The notes: generated by a model not told the origin, from the sequence alone. Shown: positions 45,801 to 57,612, counted from the first letter of the stretch. The stretch is 64,000 bases of DNA from Spiroplasma endosymbiont of Aspidapion aeneum (GCF_964031045.1 NZ_OZ034994.1:310001-374000); one strand, 5' to 3'. A program made the numbers and translations.

Positions 45801-45914
45801 GGTCCATCAGGTCATACATCTACATTTACAATTACTATAAATACTCATAGTTGAGGTCCGGTAAGTGGAAGTGTCCCCAATCTTTTCACAAAGTCAATTG
45901 AAGAATTTAAATAG
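42858..45914 (+). CDS. Large surface lipoprotein (paralogue B)
   Basis: 1018 aa with code 4. Signal peptide with lipobox VFSC, Cys24. Residues about 35-140 form an Ig-like domain (GGVVKVNVSNFSDLSKKGYT, later YQTLQISALSPGKTNVEVVF). Two further beta-rich domains follow, each with the motif GSMHIDFR and KRVSPGGKYDKPS. The C-terminal 400 residues have glycine-punctuated repeats such as GDITFDSSISVVGEGVI and GNITFNGSIDYKA, a beta-solenoid pattern. Same architecture as the proteins at 1 and 60123, more diverged. AAAGGAG precedes ATG 42858. Presumed adhesin or variable surface antigen. Confidence 0.87.
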
Positions 45915-46654
45915 TTAAAATAAGATCTAATAAATTTATTATTTATATTTATTGGGTGTGTTTAATTTTAAAAAGAGATGATAAATAAATAACTCTCTCA
46001 TTTTTTGTTTATAAATATTTGGAATGGAATATACATTTATTAATTTTTTTAACCTCTAAAATTGATATATATTAGTTTTTATCTTTTAATCTATTTCTAA
46101 AATTTGTTAAAAAACTCAATTTTTTTAGTATATTATTTTACATTTTAAAATTTTTGTTTCCTAATTTTTATCTCAATTATTTTTAAATTTTTTAATTATA
46201 TATTCTTGATATATATTTGGGATATTTTCTCTTATATTATTTTTCCCCATTAAGGTTACTTCTGTTTTGTTAATTTTAAATAAAAATTAAATAATTTTTG
46301 GTTATTATTTTTTTCTATATACTTATGTTTATTAATAGATTTATCCTTAAAAAAATTTTATTAGTTTGCATAATTGAACTTGATTATATTTTAGTGATAA
46401 TTTTTAGAATACTTAAAACATTTAAATAACTTATTCACAATTAATTTTGCTAATATATTAACATCTAATATGTTTTTAGTATAAAATAAATAAAGGTAAT
46501 AATAATTGTTTTAATAAAATTAGAAATTTAAAATATATTACAAAATTAAGTGTACAAGTGAAAGTTACCAATAATGTGCTTTTAAATTTAATAAATAAAG
46601 ACTAATATGTTAATTTATATTAAAAAAAGATAATAATTTCTAGGAGGAAAATAC
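45915..46654. other. Intergenic, no gene seen
   Basis: 740 very AT-rich bases with stops in all frames. AGGAGG at 46642-46647 belongs to deoC. No tRNA or regulatory RNA recognised. Confidence 0.5.
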
Positions 46655-47311
46655 ATGAAATTAAATAAAATGATTGACCATACAAACTTAAAACCAGATG
46701 CAACTCAAAAGGATATAGAAAAACTTATTTTAGAAGCAATAAAATATGATTTTTTTGCTATTTGCATTAATCCGAGTTTTTTGCTATTTGCAAAACCAAA
46801 ATTAAAACACACAAATATTAAAATTTGTTGTGTTGCTAGTTTTCCGTTTGGAACTACAAGTTTAGAAGCTAAATTAGCAGAAATAAAATGATTAATTGAA
46901 AATGGATGTGATGAAATTGATTTTGTTATCAATGTAGCTCATGTAAAAGATAATCAATTTGATAAAATTGAGAGAGAATTCTCAAGAATTCGCGAAACTA
47001 CAACCGGTCACACAATCAAAGTTATTATTGAAACATGCTTTTTAAGTAAAGATGAAATTGTAAAAGTATGTAAAATTGCAGACAAATGTAGCATAGACTT
47101 TGTAAAAACATCAACAGGATTTGCTAAAGGCGGTGCAACAGCTGAAGATGTGAAATTAATGAAAGAGTCTATATCTTCTAAAACAAGTGTTAAAGCAAGT
47201 GGTGGAATTCGCACTTATGATGATGCAATTAAAATGGTTAATGCTGGCGCATCTAGAATTGGAACCTCTCAAGGTGTTGTAATTGCAGAACATTCAGAAA
47301 CTAATAAATAA
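46655..47311 (+). CDS. deoC: Deoxyribose-phosphate aldolase
   Basis: 218 aa with code 4, class I aldolase that splits deoxyribose 5-phosphate into acetaldehyde and glyceraldehyde 3-phosphate. Schiff-base Lys151 lies in DFVKTSTGFAKGGAT; Lys180 in VKASGGIRT; Asp/Cys region VASFPFGTTSLEAK is also typical. AGGAGG precedes ATG 46655. It stands alone here, without other nucleoside catabolism genes. Confidence 0.95.
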
Positions 47312-47671
47312 TCATTATTACATAAAATTTACAAATATAATAAATGCTAATTATTAGTATTTTAATCTTCTTGATATAAAATCTAAAAAAATAAGTAACC
47401 CTAATTAGATAAATACTCAACGAAATAAGTTTTTAAAAATTTTAAGATGCTTAAAAAATATAAAATTTATGATTTTATATTTTTTATTTTTAAAATTTAT
47501 TAAGATTAAAACTAAAATCTTCAACTAAATACATTTTTAGACTTTTTTTTGCATTTATTTAAAGTTATAAAATAATTAATTATTACTCATATTTAAATAC
47601 ATATGCATTTTTTTATTCTTTGTAGTAAAATAGTTATATGAGTTATTTTATAGCTAGAAAGGAAGTATATT
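47312..47671. other. Intergenic before the dipeptidase gene
   Basis: 360 AT-rich bases. A TAGTAAAATAGT region near 47624-47637 could hold a -10. AAAGGAA at 47658-47664 is the ribosome site of the next gene. No other feature. Confidence 0.45.
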
Positions 47672-49030
47672 TTGAAAGTTGATAATAAAGACCTATTAGA
47701 AAAATATTACAAAGAAATAGTTGAAAAAATTAGAGATCTTGTCAAATTTGAATCTGTAAAGGTTTCAGATAGAAGAGAAAAATCTACAAACATTGAACCT
47801 GGAAGAACTGCTGCTTTAAATTATGTAATCAATCTTTGTAAAAGTTGAGGTTGAGAAACAAAAATATCTAAAGACGGATTGTATGGGTATGCAGATATTG
47901 GGAGTGGTGAAAAACTATTTGGAATATTATGTCATTTAGATGTTGTTCCTGCTGGAGATTTAGAAGAATGAAATTATCCACCATTCGAACTTACAGAAAC
48001 AAAAACACATTTGTATGGTAGAGGGGTTTTTGATGATAAAGGTCCAACAGTGGTTAATTTATATGCATTAAAATACTTATTAGAAAATGGTTTTGTTCCA
48101 GATTATACTGTTAGATTTATATTTGGAACAGCAGAAGAGACCAATTGAGAATGCTTGAATAGTTATGTTAAAAATGAAAGATTAGTAGATGTTGGTTATA
48201 CACCAGATGGTGCTTTTCCTTGTGTTTATGCTGAGAAATTTATTTTAAATTATGATCTAACAGGTAATTTTAATTGTGACTTTACAATTAAAGGTGGAGA
48301 ATGTTATAATGCTGTTGTGGACCTTATCACTTATTCTGGCCCTTTAGTTTATAAGTTATTGGATTATTTTAAAGACATCAAGGAAATTAAACTAACAAAA
48401 AAAGATGGCAATTTAATTATTAAAGGAAAATCTTCTCATGCAAGCCTTCCTCAATTGTCAGTTTGTGCTTCTACATATTTAGCAAAGGCATTAAAAGATT
48501 TAGGTGTAAACCACCCAGCAATCAATTACTTAGCAGACCACCTTTATTTACAAAATAATGGTAGAAGTCTGTTTGATGATTTAACCGATGAAAGTGGTGA
48601 TTTAACTATTTGTAATGGAATAATAAATATTGACAAGTCAAAATTTATGCTTACATTAGATATGCGTGTTCCTGTTACTAGAAATTGTGAAGATGATATT
48701 ACAAAAAAACTTGAAAAATATTGTGCTAAAAATAATATAAATGTTGTATTATCTGGTAGTGAAGGGTCTGTTTATCATAAACAAGATTCAAAACTTGTTC
48801 AAGATACCTTAAATGCATATAGACAAGTTACAGGAATTGCTGACGCAAAACCATTGGCAATTGGTGGAGGAACTTTTGCAAAGGCAATGCCAAATGTGAT
48901 TGCCTTTGGGGCAGAAAAATCAATGGAAGATTGTTCTATGCATATTCCAAATGAAAATATATCAATAGCAGACCTAAAAATGATTATTCAGATTTATGCA
49001 AATGCTATGGTAAAATTATTAAAAATATAA
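47672..49030 (+). CDS. pepV: M20-family dipeptidase, PepV type
   Basis: 452 aa with code 4. Zinc dipeptidase of the M20 family. Metal and catalytic motifs are present: His88 in GILCHLDVVPAG, the Asp in GRGVFDDKGPT, and EET in FGTAEETNW. A C-terminal GGTFAKAMPNVIAFG and the final CSMHIPNE with the last His ligand complete the catalytic domain. The gene starts with TTG 47672, 8 nt after AAAGGAA; no ATG is available before the conserved N terminus. It is followed 17 nt later by the DXS-like gene. Confidence 0.92.
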
Positions 49031-49047
49031 GATTGGACGGAGATAAA

Positions 49048-50685
49048 ATGAAATTTAAAGATTTTAAATCAACAAATGATCTAAAAAAAATGTCTAATGA
49101 AGATCTAATAGAATTGGCTGAAGATATTAGAGAAATATTATTAGAAAAAATTCTCACAAAAGGTGGACATTTAGGTAGCAATTTAGGAGTTGTTGAATTA
49201 ACTATTTCATTATTGAAAAATTTTGATTATAAAAATTCTAAATTCTTATATGATACTGGATATCAATCATATGCTTACAAAATGTTAACAGACCGTAAAG
49301 ATTTTTTAGAAAAAAAAGAAACTTATGATGGGTATAGTATTTTTCAAGAAATAAATGAGGGAGATTGATATTCAGGAGGTCATACTTCAATTTCTGCTGC
49401 TTGAGCTGGTGGTTATAATCTCTTAAAAGATAATAAAACAGTTATCGAAATTATGGGGGATGGAGCCTTAGCATCTAGTATTGGTCTTGGTGGGTTACTA
49501 AATTTCTCTCCAGACAATAAATCACAAAAAGGACTCTTTATTTTTAACGATAATAAACAAGGAATAGGACTAAATAAATTTAATTATTTAGACTGAGAGA
49601 AAATCGCTACTGGAATGGGCTATGAATATTATCTAGTTAATGATGGTCATAATTTTGACAAACTACAAAAAGCATGAGATTTTTATAACAACTCAAAAAA
49701 ATCAGTTTTTGTTCACATAGAGACTATAAAAGCAAAAGGTGCTAACATACAAAACCCCGAAGAATCAATGCACTATTATATACCACCAAAACCTACAAAA
49801 GAATCATCATATGTATCATCTAGTAAACAACTTAATAATTTTTTTGATAAAAAAATGAGTAAATCAAATGATGTATATTGTATAATAGCTGGCCTAACAT
49901 ATGCTATGGGTTATGATAATCTTAGAAAAAAATATCCAAATAATTGAATAGATGTTGGAATAAGTGAGGAAATTGCAATTGTTCAGGCTGCTGCATTGGC
50001 ACAGGCTGGAAAGGAAGTTTATGTAATTATGCGTCCACCGTTTATACAAAGGTGTTATGACCAATTTATTCACGATATTGTTCGTAACAATTCAAATATG
50101 ACAATTTTAATTGCCTATTTTGGAAATATTGAAGCCTTAGGGGACTCACATCACGCAGTTTATGATATAGCAATGTTTAATTCATTTGATTCTATTCATT
50201 CCTTCCTCCCATTAACAACCAAAGAATTTGAATTATCATTAGAAGCTGCTAAAAAATATAAACACACCAAAGTCATTCGTTACCCAGGTTTATTGTTAAA
50301 TAATGATTTATGCAATGATATTAACGGATGAAAAAAAGTTATTGATAATAACGCAAGTAAAGTTGTTATAACATATTCTAATGAATGTAATTTGCTTGAA
50401 GATTATATTAATAAAAATAATATACACGTTGATCTTATTTGTGCATTAACCTTAAATCCCATCGACAAAAAAATGCTATCTTCATTATCAAAAAAGGAAT
50501 TGTATTTTTATGAACCAGTTCATGGATTTAATACACTAGCAAGCCGTGTTGAGAGAGAATTTCCTAATTTAAAAATTAGAGTATTTACATATCGTAATGA
50601 TTTATTAGGAAAATGAGATGTTGAAAGAATTAAAAAAGAGAATAAAATGGATCTAGATACATTCTTTAAAGAAATACATGGATAG
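49048..50685 (+). CDS. DXS/transketolase-like thiamine-diphosphate enzyme
   Basis: 545 aa with code 4. N-terminal part as in 1-deoxyxylulose-5-phosphate synthase: LTKGGHLGSNLGVVELTISL, then the ThDP site EIMGDGALASSIGLGGLLNF, and a central VGISEEIAIVQAAALAQAG with the catalytic Glu of the pyrimidine domain. The protein is about 80 residues shorter than typical DXS, and no other isoprenoid gene is near. It may be DXS or a DXS-like transketolase; the substrate cannot be read from sequence. ATG 49048 was preferred over TTG 49033 because GGAG sits 8 nt before it. Co-transcribed with the dipeptidase and the next gene. Confidence 0.75.
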
Positions 50686-50698
50686 ATTGGAATTTTAA

Positions 50699-51355
50699 AT
50701 GAACAATAAAGAAGAAATTAGTCCATATAAGGGTAAGAATCATCTTGAAGAAGACTCTAAAAAGGTAGTTGAGTTTAATGAACTTTTAAAAGAAATTCGA
50801 GAAGAAAAACCTAACTCTGTTATAGACTCATTAAGAAAAGTTTATTCATATTCTAAAAAAATAAAAAAATCTAAGATTCCATCTGATATTTTATGGTTTA
50901 TTTTATTAAAATATTCTGTTGGAAAATATTATACTGATGATTTTTTATTAGAAAATGATGAAATTAATAGTGATTTTTTTTGAAATAAAAAAAATAATCA
51001 AGTAGTTAGATTTGAATGAAAAAAAAATTCATTTATAAGAACAACAGTTATAAACAATAATAAAGATGATGAACATAATGAAGTTATTTCAAGCGCTGTT
51101 AAAAAAAGACTACTGTCTAAACACTTTAAATATAAGGTTCAAATTGTTTCTAGAAAGCCACTTATCTATGGGACATTAGAAAGCTCATTAAAATCACATT
51201 ATATAAAAGTCGGCATCAAACATGATTCTAGAAAAATAGTTAAAAGAATTAATAAACTTTTAATTTTTGCAAAAGAAAAATCATTAGAAGATTTAAAGAA
51301 AGCTGATGTTTACAATTACAAAGTTATTGATTTAAGAGAAACAAAAAACTCTTAA
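50699..51355 (+). CDS. Hypothetical protein
   Basis: 218 aa with code 4, ending at TAA 51353-51355. Soluble, very Lys-rich, with a probable helical N-terminal domain and a C-terminal part with the pattern YKVQIVSRKPLIYGTLE then YKVIDLRETKNS. GATTGGA upstream of ATG 50699. It starts 13 nt after the DXS-like gene and is followed by a terminator, so it ends that operon. Not recognised. Confidence 0.7.
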
Positions 51356-51357
51356 CA

Positions 51358-51387
51358 AAAAAATGGAAGAATATTTCTTCCATTTTT
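51358..51387 (+). terminator. Terminator of the 47672-51355 operon
   Basis: AAATGGAAGAA-TAT-TTCTTCCATTT and a T-run, 3 nt after the stop. Perfect 11-bp stem. Confidence 0.9.
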
Positions 51388-51750
51388 TATTAATTGTAAC
51401 TGTTGAATTTATAACCTATCACTAAAACATTTGAATTTATTTTTTATTTAATGCTTATTATTTATGATAAAAGTATTTAAAAATATAAATCCAACTATCT
51501 TATTTTAATTTTTTAAAATTATTAAATAGATTATAAACTCATTACATTAATGATTAAGAAAGGTTATAATAATAACGACAATATTTTCTATTTATTAACA
51601 TAAATATATAACCAGTTAAAAGGAAATATTTTTTGAAACAATTGATCTTTTTTATTAAACTGGCATATATAAGTTATATTATGCATATTGTTTATATTTT
51701 AAAAATATTTTATGTAACATTAAGAAGACGATATCGCTGCGAGGTAAAAA
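51388..51750. other. Intergenic before the ula regulator
   Basis: 363 AT-rich bases; GAGG at 51741-51744 is the ribosome site of the regulator. A TATAAT occurs at about 51565-51570. No gene. Confidence 0.45.
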
Positions 51751-53247
51751 ATGACATTTGATATGATTGATATTAAGATTATTAGATACTTGTTGGACAA
51801 AAAAGAATGAGATTCTATTAATCAAATAATCGATGAGCTTAAAATTTCAAGGTCGATCCTTGACTATCATCTTCGTCATATTAACCAATTTCTAACCGCT
51901 CACAAACTAACCAACATATACTTAACTGATAAAAATATATTAGATAATGAAAAGATAACAAACATATTCAATAAGTACATAAGAAAAAATAAATATTTAT
52001 TTTTAAATTCTAATAACAGAAGAATTATAATATCAATATTTTTAATATTTAATAATTACACTTCCTTAAGTACCCTTGCTGATTTTCTTTTTGTATCAAA
52101 ATTAACAATATATAATGACATTAATAAGATCAATGAGGATTTAAATTTTTATAATTTCAAGTCTGTAAAATTAGTTTCATCTAAAAACGGTTATTCAATA
52201 TTGGGTAATATCTTTGATATTCACAATCTTTTCGCTAATCAAGTTGTAACCTTTATAAACAATGATAATTCAAACCTTCTTATAAATTTTTTAATTAATA
52301 ATCTTAAATTCGATGACTATGGTATTTTAGAACAAAGCAATTTAACTCATCAAAAATTATATGAAAATATTTGTTTATCTGTTGATGAATTATATGAAAA
52401 TGTAAAATACATTGAATTACAAAAAAAATCAATGACATTAATTTTACTTTTTTTACACATTAAAAAAATAGATTACAATATTAAGGGTGAAGAGGAAATA
52501 AAATATATAAACTACGAACAAAAATTAAAAACTTCATTGTGATATTATCACTCAACAAAAATATTTAACAATATAGAAAAAAGTATTTGTATTTCTTTTA
52601 AGATTGGTTTATTTGAAAAAATCCACGTAGCATATTTAATATCATCTTATTTAACAATAAACATTGAAGATATTGACGCCAATGATATTATAATTGCAAA
52701 AACTATAGTTAATAGATTTGATACATTCTTTATTAAAAATGGGTTTACACTTTTTGATAAAGATGAGAATAACTTATTTTATAAATTTATATTATGAATT
52801 ATAACAAGTCCATTCTCAAAAGTATTTTTCGACAAACAAATAAATGAAAAAATAAAAATATATCGAAAAAAACAACATGACCAAATATACTTAAAAAAAT
52901 TTAGTGAGATATTTATGATGATTTCACAAGAATACAACCTTGAATATAATAAGGTTTTTTCACATATGATAGATCTTTATTATACTTCAGTTAATACAAT
53001 TCCATATCTTTATATCGAAAGCAATGAAATTGTCCTAATTACAAAATCAAAAGGTGCACAAATCACAAACACTTACTTAGCTCTTAAAAATATTCTTGGT
53101 AAACAAAAAGATATACAAATTGTTAGCATCTATTGATATAAAAAAAATATTGAAAAATTTAAAGATAAATATTTAATAACAGATGTCCTTGATTATGATG
53201 GAATAAAAACAAAATTTAAAGACAATAAATTCTTTTTCAACAATTAA
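51751..53247 (+). CDS. BglG/MtlR-type transcriptional regulator of the ula genes
   Basis: 498 aa with code 4. Two helix-turn-helix modules at the N terminus (about residues 20-45, INQIIDELKISRSILDYHLR, and 100-125, LSTLADFLFVSKLTIYNDIN), as in Mga/MtlR-like activators. Then a helical, PRD-like middle region and a C-terminal part (about 400-498) resembling a PTS IIB fold (SNEIVLITKSKGAQITNTYL). Such proteins sense PTS phosphorylation. It lies directly upstream of the ascorbate genes on the same strand, separated by its own terminator, so it probably controls them. Confidence 0.8.
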
Positions 53248-53269
53248 AACTACAAGCAATAAAAAAATA

Positions 53270-53300
53270 AAAAATTATTTACGTATGTAAATTTTTTTTT
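53270..53300 (+). terminator. Terminator after the regulator gene
   Basis: AAATTATTTAC-GTAT-GTAAATTTTTTTTT, stem with a small bulge and nine T, about 23 nt after the stop. Confidence 0.7.
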
Positions 53301-53435
53301 GCCTTAATTGTCTTATGTACTTATTTTAGATATAAGTTATAATTATTATTAAAAAAAATTAATATAATTTATAATTGCGCCAATTAGAAACAAAAAATTT
53401 ATATGTTAATATCAGGTTGAGGAGGAATAGAAAAA
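53301..53435 (+). promoter_or_regulatory. Probable promoter of the ula operon
   Basis: 135 bases between the regulator terminator and the lactonase gene. A TATAAT at 53338-53343 could be the -10; no clear -35 at 17 nt, consistent with an activator-dependent promoter. GAGGAGG at about 53418-53424 is the ribosome site. Confidence 0.45.
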
Positions 53436-54428
53436 ATGAATAATAAATTTGTCAGAACTGTATTAGGAGATATTAGCCCTGAAGAAATGGGGGTTGTGGA
53501 TTGTCATGATCATTTAATTAAAAATGGCGGACCTGAAATGAGTGAACATATTGATTTTTTAATGATCGATATCGAAGCTGCAAAAAAAGAATTGTCTCTT
53601 TTTGTTAAAGCTGGAGGAAAAACAATGGTAACAATGGACCCACCAAATGTTGGTCGTGACGTTAGTAGAATGTTAGAAATTGCAAATCATTTTAAAGGAA
53701 AAGCTCACATAATTATGGCAACGGGATTTCATAAAGCAAAATTTTATGATAAATATTGTTCTTGGTTAAAAACAGTAGATGAAGATAAAATTGTAGAAAT
53801 GATGATTGCAGAAATACAAGAGGGTATGGATATTCATTCATATAATGGGCCTGTCGTTGAAAGAGTAAAAGCAAAAGCTGGGATTATAAAAGTTGGAACA
53901 AGTTATGGTGTTATTGACCCTCTTGAACAAAAATCAATTAGAATTGCTGCTAAAACCCATATTAAAACCGGGTGTCCAATTTTAATTCACACACAGTTGG
54001 GAACTATGGCTTATGAGGTTGCGATAATGCTAATCAACTTAGGAGTTGATGCAAGTAGTATTATTTTATCTCATCTAAATAAAAACCCTGATAAGTACTA
54101 TTATAAAAAAATATGTAAATTAAATGTTTTTATTGCCTTTGATGGACCCGACCGTGTTAAATATTTACCAGATTCAACATTAGCTGAAAATATTAAATGA
54201 TTAATTGATAATGGCTATCAAAAACAAATTCTTCTAGCAATGGATGCTGGTAGATTCTATTATCAAACATCATACTCAGAAACTAAAGGATTTAAAACTT
54301 ATGGTATATCATATATGCTAACTCACTTTGTTCCCTTGCTAAAAGAAATTGGTGTTAGTCAAGAACAAATAAATGATATGCTGATTAATAACCCACAAGT
54401 AGCACTAGCGTTTAAGAAAGCAAAATAG
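53436..54428 (+). CDS. Phosphotriesterase-fold lactonase of the ula operon
   Basis: 330 aa with code 4. Amidohydrolase of the PTE family. Metal ligands are visible: His24 and His26 (VVDCHDHL), bridging Lys152 (GIIKVGTSYG), His185 (ILIHTQLG), His213 (IILSHLNKN) and Asp270 (LAMDAGRF). Related Mycoplasma enzymes hydrolyse five-carbon sugar lactone phosphates. Placed first in the ascorbate operon it probably opens L-ascorbate-6-phosphate or a similar lactone, the step done by UlaG elsewhere. No UlaG-like gene is in the window. Strong ribosome site GGAGG before ATG 53436. Confidence 0.88.
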
Positions 54429-54433
54429 CACTT

Positions 54434-56182
54434 ATGAAAAATAATGATAAGGAAAAAGTAATAAATGATTTAGAAGAATGAGATGCTGGTGTAAAAAATA
54501 AAAACAAAAAATTAGAAAAAAGAAAATTTAACATTTATTTGCTCACTGTTGGTATATTTTTACTAATTGCAATAGTCACTTTTGTATCTATATGTATCGT
54601 TCAAAATAAAACCGATCTTATAAATACTGTATTTTATACATATTTAATTAATAATTTTCTTGCAGTGCCATCATTGCTAATTGGTTTAATAATCTTCTTA
54701 GGTTATCTTTTACAAAAACAACCTTTTGGAGATGCGTTATCTGGTGGTTTTAAGGGTATTGTTGGTTATTTAATTCTTCAATTGGGTTCATCATTTTTAA
54801 CAGGAATTTCAAAACCACTTATGGTCACTTTTGGAAATCTAATTGGTTCAAAATGTGTGATATTGGACCCTTATACAGGATGAGCGGATGTCCAACAAAA
54901 AATGGGGACTGCTGTTTCAATAATTAGCTTTGCCGTTTTAGTGGGAATGGCAACAAATATATTGTTAGTAGCTTGTAAAAGATTTACAAATGTAAAAAGT
55001 ATTAATGTTACAGGTCATATTATGTTTCAACAAACAGCCTGTTTAACAGCAATATTATGATTTTGAGTATTTAAAAATATTGAAAATACATCTAGTAGAC
55101 AGTTATTGACAATTTTAGCGACAGGTATATTAATAGGAACTTATTGAGGTGTATTTTCAAATCTTGCTTTTGCTCCAACACAAAAAGTAACAAAAAATGC
55201 AGGGTTCTCAATTGGACATCAACAAATGTTTGGTATTTGAGCTGCCTCTCAATGTGGTAAATTATTCTCAATTAATAATAAAGAAATAACATCAATTGAA
55301 ACCTTTAATGTAAGTAAAAAAATGTAAATATTTCACGATAATATCTTTATTTCCTCAATCTTGATGTTTATATTCTTTGGAACATTATTTACAATTATTA
55401 GATGTAATGATATTAAAATATGAAATCAGATGGTAACTAGTATAGGAAATTATAATTTCTTTCCCAACCAAGTTTGATTAATTCAAATTGTTGGTTTTAT
55501 ATTTACTATAGTTGCTTCCATTCAAATGTTGATGGTTGGAGCTAAAATATTTGTTGGAGAGTTACAAAGATCTTTTATCGGGATTAGTGATAAACTGATT
55601 CCAGGTGCTATCGTTGCTATTGATATTGCAGGGTCATTCTCCTACTCAGAAAAAGCTGTGACATATGGTTTTATAAGTGGGGCCATCGGAAATTTTATTG
55701 GAATTGGTTTAGTAATTCTACTAGGTCAAGTAATAAAGTTAAATGCCTTTCAGGTAGTTGTTATGGTAGGATTTATCCCAATGTTCTTTGATAATGCTGC
55801 ATTTGGAATATATGCAAATTCAACCGGAGGATGAAAAGCTTGTCTTGTTGTTCCATTTATATTTGGAATAATTGCAGTCTTTGGAGCTGTTCTTATTGTA
55901 AAAACAGCTGGAAGAACAGATGAAATATTTACAATTGGTTACAATGGTATGTTTGACTGAACAACAATGTGGTCTATTTATATGTCACTATTGACAATTA
56001 ACAATACACTAAGTTATATATTTATATTTTCAATTATAATTATATTCTTAATAATTGCTCAACTTACAACAACAGAAATAGGAAAAAAAACCAAATTTAA
56101 AAGATTTATTACTAGAAATAAAATTGCTAATTTAGAATCAACAGATATCAAAAAAGAAGATGAATTAAAGAATAAAGAATAG
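54434..56182 (+). pseudogene. ulaA: PTS L-ascorbate permease IIC with one in-frame TAA
   Basis: 582 codons with code 4, complete except for TAA at 55325-55327 (codon 298). The frame continues on both sides with family sequence: SIGHQQMFGIWAA before it and IFHDNIFISSILMFIFFG after it. About 11-12 membrane segments. UlaA imports L-ascorbate and phosphorylates it via IIB. With this stop the permease should be truncated in the middle, although the rest of the operon is intact. Could be a recent mutation, a sequencing error or suppressed by readthrough. ATG 54434 is 5 nt after the lactonase stop. Confidence 0.85.
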
Positions 56183-56195
56183 AGGTAAAAAAATT

Positions 56196-56468
56196 ATGAT
56201 AAAAATATTATGTGCATGTGGTAATGGAATGGGAAGCTCAATGTTAATAAAAATAAAAGTTGAAAACATTGTCAAAGAACTTGGCTTTAATGCAAGCGTA
56301 GATACAGCATCAATTTCTGAAGCTAAAAGTATTGTTAATGGATATGATATAGTACTGTGTTCTACTTATCTAGTGTCTGATTTAACACATACAAAAGCAA
56401 AAATAATTGGTCTTGATAATTTATTAGATGGTGATGCTATAAAAAAAGCTTTAAAGGATATATTTTAA
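56196..56468 (+). CDS. ulaB: PTS L-ascorbate-type IIB component
   Basis: 90 aa, small IIB of the ascorbate/galactitol type. Phosphorylated Cys8 in the loop CACGNGMGSSML. AGAGG about 10 nt before ATG 56196. It transfers phosphate from the IIA encoded next to ascorbate bound by IIC. Starts 13 nt after ulaA. Confidence 0.92.
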   Translation: MIKILCACGNGMGSSMLIKIKVENIVKELGFNASVDTASISEAKSIVNGYDIVLCSTYLVSDLTHTKAKIIGLDNLLDGDAIKKALKDIF

Positions 56469-56469
56469 G

Positions 56470-56949
56470 ATGAATGATTCAAACATTGACTTTTTAAATT
56501 ATTTAATTGAAAATGATACCATTAAAGTAAAAATAAAAGCAAATGATTGACAAGATGCAATTAATAAGTGTTTTGAAAAACTATTAAAAAATAATGTCGT
56601 TAATAATGCTTATATTAGTGAAATAATTTCAAGCACCATAAAACTTGGCCCATATTATATTATTTGTCCAAATGTTGCAATGCCTCATGCAAACCCAAAA
56701 TTTGGTTCCTTTGGTAATGCTTTTAGTCTAATAACATTAGATGAACCAGTATTTTTTGATGATAAACCAATAAATATTTTAATTGGATTTAGTGCTAAAA
56801 ACGATAAAAATCACCTTGAAATTGCTTTACCACAAATTTGTGCCGTCTTTGAAAATACAAATATTGTAAATCAAATATGCAAAGCAAATAACAAAAAAGA
56901 AATAATAAATATTATCAATAAAATTGACTATAAAAAATATTTAAGATAG
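56470..56949 (+). CDS. ulaC: PTS IIA component, mannitol/fructose type
   Basis: 159 aa with code 4. Phosphorylated His73 in the IIA signature NVAMPHANP, followed by GFSAKNDKNHLEIALPQI. It takes phosphate from HPr and gives it to IIB. Starts 1 nt after the ulaB stop, so the two are translationally coupled. Confidence 0.92.
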
Positions 56950-56958
56950 GAGAAGACA

Positions 56959-57612
56959 ATGAATAAACCATTATTACAAATAGCTATGGACAATCTAGAA
57001 TTAACGTCAGCGCTTTCTATATTAGAGGATGTAGGAGAAATTGTTGATATAATTGAGGTTGGGACAATCTTATTATTAGCAGAAGGAAAAAAAAGCATTA
57101 GTATAATTAAAGAAAAATATAAAAATAAACTTATACTTGGAGATGCTAAAATTGCAGACGCTGGAAACATTTTGGCAAAAATGTTATTTGAACAAAAAGC
57201 AGATATTATTACAATTATTTGTTGTGCAGATATAGCTACAATTCAAGGTGTAATTAATGAAACAAAAAAATTCAATAAAGAATTACAAATAGAGTTAACT
57301 GGATATTGAACGTTTGAACAAGCAATTGAATGAAAAAAAATAGGTGTTGAACAAGTTGTTTATCACCGTTCTCGAGATTCACAAGCAAGTGGCCGAACAT
57401 GACAAAAGTCAGATATTAAAAAAATAAAAAAACTTTGTGACCTTGGGTTCAAGGTCACTATAACTGGTGGAGTTGAAATTAGTGATCTTGATTTATTTAA
57501 GCATCTTCCAATATATATAATAATTGCTGGAAGAGCTATAAGAAATAGTAAAAACCCAAGACAAGCAGCACTATTATTTCAGGAGGCTTTAGAAGAAAAA
57601 TGAAAATCTTAA
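56959..57612 (+). CDS. ulaD: 3-keto-L-gulonate-6-phosphate decarboxylase
   Basis: 217 aa with code 4 (TGA 57601 near the end read as Trp). Orotidine-decarboxylase fold. Conserved elements: LLQIAMDNLEL (Asp), GDAKIADAGN (the Asp-x-Lys-x-x-Asp catalytic motif), VVYHRSRDSQASG and ITGGVE. It converts 3-keto-L-gulonate 6-phosphate to L-xylulose 5-phosphate. AGGAG precedes ATG 56959. Its end overlaps ulaE by 13 nt. Confidence 0.92.

Noticed and set aside
51721-51750. Possible GC-richer operator GACGATATCGCTGCGAGG before the regulator gene
   Set aside because: Only a small region and part of it is the ribosome site; no second copy found before the ula operon.
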